Translations under genes and position numbers: made by a program
The notes under the pieces: generated by a model
Database searches by the model: none
What the model was told of the DNA's origin: nothing
The model's input: the letters and a program-made list of their open reading frames with translations, nothing else
Source of the DNA: Geosporobacter ferrireducens
Lineage (GTDB): Bacteria; Bacillota; Clostridia; Peptostreptococcales; Thermotaleaceae
NCBI RefSeq assembly: GCF_001750685.1
Contig: NZ_CP017269.1
Location: 3,141,416-3,205,415 of the forward strand
Direction: 5' to 3'
DNA: 64,000 nt
Shown here: in pieces, positions 61,678 through 64,000 of the stretch
How the letters are laid out: every line of letters begins with the position of its first letter
Position numbering within the stretch: position 1 is the stretch's first letter

Positions 61678-63603
61678 ATGAATCTATTAAGTGCAGAGAA
61701 TCTTTCAAAGAGTTACAGTGAAAAACCGCTGTTGAAGCATATTAGCTTTGGCATAGATGAAGGAGATAAGATTGGGATCATCGGGATTAACGGCACGGGG
61801 AAAACTACTCTGCTCAAAATTATTGCCGGGGCAGAGCAAGCAGATGAAGGCCGCTTAATCAAAGGGAATGATGTACGCATTGAATATCTGCCCCAGGATA
61901 TTTGTTTTGATACAGATGCCACCGTATTGGAGCAGGTTTTTCGGGGAGACTCTCCTTTAATGCAGCTTATTCGAACTTATGAGGAAGCGCTTCAGAATCC
62001 AAGCACCTCTAATGAAACCATAATTAAGCTTACCCATGATATGGATACCCTGAATGCCTGGAATTTAGAGAACGAGGCAAAGGCCGTATTGACAAAGCTG
62101 GGCATTACAGAATTTAGTGCTAAAATCAGGACCCTATCAGGAGGGCAGAAAAAACGGATTGCTTTAGCGGCGGCATTGATCAATCCATCGGATCTGCTGA
62201 TTCTAGATGAACCTACCAACCATTTGGATCATGAAACCATCGATTGGCTGGAAGATTACCTCAATAGAAGAAAAGGGGCACTGCTAATGATTACCCATGA
62301 CAGATATTTTTTGGATCGTGTGGTTAATCAGATCATTGAACTGGATCAGGGAAGTCTCTATGCATATAAGGGCAACTACAATAATTTTTTAGAAAAAAAA
62401 CTTGAAAGAGAAGAGCTTGTGGCAGCTAATGAAAGAAAGCGGCAAGGATTGTTCAGAAAAGAGCTGGCTTGGATTCGACGAGGTGCAAAGGCTAGAACCA
62501 CAAAACAAAAAGCCAGAATCGAGAGATTTGAGAAACTAAGTGCAAGTGCAGCAGATTTGAATGAAAATAGGCTTGAAATATCTATAGCGGGCAGCAGACT
62601 TGGTAAAAAAGTGGTGGAGCTAGAGCATATTTATAAGGCTTTTGATGAAAAGACAGTCATTGAAGATTTTAGTTATATTTTATTAAGAAATGACCGGGTA
62701 GGGATTCTTGGTCCGAATGGAACAGGAAAGACTACCTTCATCAATATATTGTCTGGAAAAATAAAACCCGACAGCGGAAAAATAGAAATAGGGGAAACAG
62801 TGAAAATCGGTCTTTTTTCTCAAGAAACCGATCATATGGATGATCATGCCAGGGTGATAGAATATATCCGGGAGGGAAGTGAATACTTAACCACTGCCGA
62901 TGGACTTAAAATTACCGCATCACAAATGTTAGAGAGATTTCTTTTTCCGCCGTCTATGCAGTGGGCCCCGATCGGAAAGCTGTCAGGAGGAGAAAAAAGG
63001 AGACTTTATTTACTGAGGGTTCTTATGGAAGGCCCCAATGTGCTGCTTTTGGACGAACCAACCAACGACTTGGATATAGAAACCCTGACAATTCTGGAGG
63101 ATTACCTAGAGGACTTTCAGGGGGCCGTGATTGCAGTCTCCCATGACAGGTATTTTTTAGACAAGGTAGCTGAAAAGATATTTGTGTTCACGGGAAAGGG
63201 CAGGATACGGCAATATACGGGAAACTATACAGAATTTAAAGAGAACCATATAGGGGATTTGCAAAATACTCCGATAGAGAACAAAACCGCAGGGAAAGAC
63301 CGGGAAAAGGAGAGCAGAAATAACCATCCTTCAAATAAAAATCAGTTGAATTCAACAAAGGAAAAAACATTAAAGTTTTCCTTTAAGGAGCAAAGAGAAT
63401 TTGAAGAGATTGACGGGATTATTTCCGGCCTGGAAGCTCAAATACAGACCGTAGAAGAAAAAATAAAACAGACAACCTCCGAATATACACTTTTACAGCA
63501 GCTGCTGGAGGAAAAGGAAGCCTTAGAAAAGCAATTGGATGAGAAAATGAAAAGATGGGTTTATCTGAATGAATTGGCTGAAGAAATTGAGAAGAGAAAA
63601 TAA
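61678..63603 (+). CDS. ABC-F family ATPase (Uup/YfmR-like)
   Basis: This 641-aa cytoplasmic protein has two ATPase domains without membrane spans: Walker A GINGTGKTT and GPNGTGKTT, signatures LSGGQKKR and LSGGEKRR, Walker B LILDEPTNHLD and LLDEPTNDLD. They are joined by the ABC-F linker (about 235-300) and followed by a C-terminal coiled coil (about 580-640), as in Uup/YfmR. ABC-F proteins act on the ribosome as translation factors or antibiotic-protection factors; the C-terminal extension favours a Uup-like housekeeping role. The ATG follows AAAGGAAAG. Confidence 0.93.
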   Translation: MNLLSAENLSKSYSEKPLLKHISFGIDEGDKIGIIGINGTGKTTLLKIIAGAEQADEGRLIKGNDVRIEYLPQDICFDTDATVLEQVFRGDSPLMQLIRTYEEALQNPSTSNETIIKLTHDMDTLNAWNLENEAKAVLTKLGITEFSAKIRTLSGGQKKRIALAAALINPSDLLILDEPTNHLDHETIDWLEDYLNRRKGALLMITHDRYFLDRVVNQIIELDQGSLYAYKGNYNNFLEKKLEREELVAANERKRQGLFRKELAWIRRGAKARTTKQKARIERFEKLSASAADLNENRLEISIAGSRLGKKVVELEHIYKAFDEKTVIEDFSYILLRNDRVGILGPNGTGKTTFINILSGKIKPDSGKIEIGETVKIGLFSQETDHMDDHARVIEYIREGSEYLTTADGLKITASQMLERFLFPPSMQWAPIGKLSGGEKRRLYLLRVLMEGPNVLLLDEPTNDLDIETLTILEDYLEDFQGAVIAVSHDRYFLDKVAEKIFVFTGKGRIRQYTGNYTEFKENHIGDLQNTPIENKTAGKDREKESRNNHPSNKNQLNSTKEKTLKFSFKEQREFEEIDGIISGLEAQIQTVEEKIKQTTSEYTLLQQLLEEKEALEKQLDEKMKRWVYLNELAEEIEKRK

Positions 63604-63605
63604 AT

Positions 63606-63642
63606 AAAAAATGATCCTCTGCATTGCAGGGGATCATTTTTT
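63606..63642. terminator. Bidirectional terminator
   Basis: A 17-bp stem (AAAAAATGATCCTCTGC at 63606-63622 with 63626-63642, one G-U pair) has T-runs on both strands. Confidence 0.85.
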
Positions 63643-63644
63643 AT

Positions 63645-63908
63645 TTATTTTCCTAGTGCATTTTCAAAAACACTTCGAATCTTCTCTTTTGTAGCAGCCC
63701 CCTCGTGGAGCTTTATACCGTCCACATAGTAGGTAGGGACGTAATAATAGTCATACTGGTTGGCTAAATCCGGCTGGAGCCGTTCATCAATCATATTGAT
63801 TTCCAGAGACTGGTACCTAGAATCTTCTCTCTTGAGTTCCTCCATCCATCTAAAAGCCTCTTTACAGTAGGGACAAGAATCCATCATAAACATAAGTATT
63901 GGTTTCAT
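63645..63908 (-). CDS. Glutaredoxin/thioredoxin-like protein, CPYC
   Basis: This 87-aa thiol-disulfide protein has the glutaredoxin-type active site CPYC (C12 and C15) near the N-terminus and the cis-proline region VPTYYVDG. It is as short as a glutaredoxin but resembles the small thioredoxin-like proteins found beside thioredoxin systems. It probably reduces disulfides or delivers electrons to a partner. GGCGGT precedes ATG 63908. No terminator or other gene is visible in the last 90 bases of the window. Confidence 0.88.
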   Translation of the reverse strand: MKPILMFMMDSCPYCKEAFRWMEELKREDSRYQSLEINMIDERLQPDLANQYDYYYVPTYYVDGIKLHEGAATKEKIRSVFENALGK

Positions 63909-64000
63909 TGAATATGCACCGCCTTTATGAGATTAATGTAATAGAAAAAACTTAATTCACTCTTTAATTCATAGCGTAGAAGCTTATTGCTAATTTTCTT

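Noticed and set aside
1-64000. CRISPR arrays, tRNA, rRNA or prophage genes
   Set aside because: No regularly spaced direct repeats, tRNA-like cloverleaf or phage structural genes were noticed on reading both strands; a dedicated search could still find a short tRNA.

Overview
The window looks like a chromosomal segment of a low-G+C, endospore-forming anaerobic firmicute of class Clostridia. The grounds are a GerA-type spore germination receptor locus, an Ile T-box leader, a purine riboswitch, SigA-type promoters, strong GGAGG ribosome binding sites, many intrinsic terminators, frequent TTG/GTG starts, YesM/YesN-type and sigma-54 regulators, and several B12-dependent radical SAM enzymes. I cannot name the species; an Alkaliphilus/Natronincola-like clostridium is only a guess. 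No rRNA, tRNA, CRISPR array or intact insertion sequence was seen.

Layout. 1-3.7 kb: the tail of a His/Cys-rich protein, a two-component system, a small unknown protein, an FMN-binding protein and a flavodoxin. 3.8-6.5 kb (minus): a YlmA-like ABC ATPase, aspartate kinase and a 1-Cys peroxiredoxin. 6.7-10.9 kb: a germination receptor locus whose A, C and small two-TM (D-like) genes are on the minus strand while the B permease is divergent. 11-19.9 kb: EamA exporter, exonuclease III, an AcoR-like sigma-54 activator facing an iron alcohol dehydrogenase through a -24/-12 promoter and palindrome, a secreted dockerin-plus-GH18 protein, and threonine synthase. 20-22.2 kb: repeat-rich spacer, then SigA promoter, atypical purine riboswitch and a COG2509-type flavoprotein. 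22.5-29.1 kb: tiny membrane ORFs, a SecA N-terminal fragment, TetR-HelD pair, formimidoylglutamase-like enzyme and M29 aminopeptidase. 29.2-32 kb (minus): a second two-component system.

32.3-41.7 kb is a sugar-sensing and uptake unit. Two different membrane-anchored sugar-binding proteins flank a LytS/YesM-type kinase and a YesN-type AraC regulator, and a galactose/ribose-type ABC transporter (mglB-mglA-mglC) with markedly different codon usage follows. 42-48.5 kb: small alarmone synthetase, two small unknown ORFs, then a second sigma-54 unit (activator, -24/-12 promoter, NhaC-family carrier, amidohydrolase), and a cold-shock protein. 48.9 kb: alpha/beta hydrolase.

49.8-57.9 kb is the most unusual part: a tightly packed operon of two GNAT/FemAB-like acyltransferases, four B12-binding radical SAM proteins (three of them evident paralogues) and a class I methyltransferase, with no precursor peptide, PKS or NRPS gene. 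I infer a pathway modifying a lipid, amino acid or other small molecule by radical chemistry; the product is unknown. The window closes with ilvA under an Ile T-box, a chemotaxis receptor, an ABC-F ATPase and a glutaredoxin-like protein.

The intergenic spaces carry a family of short inverted-repeat (MITE-like) elements, partly related to one another.
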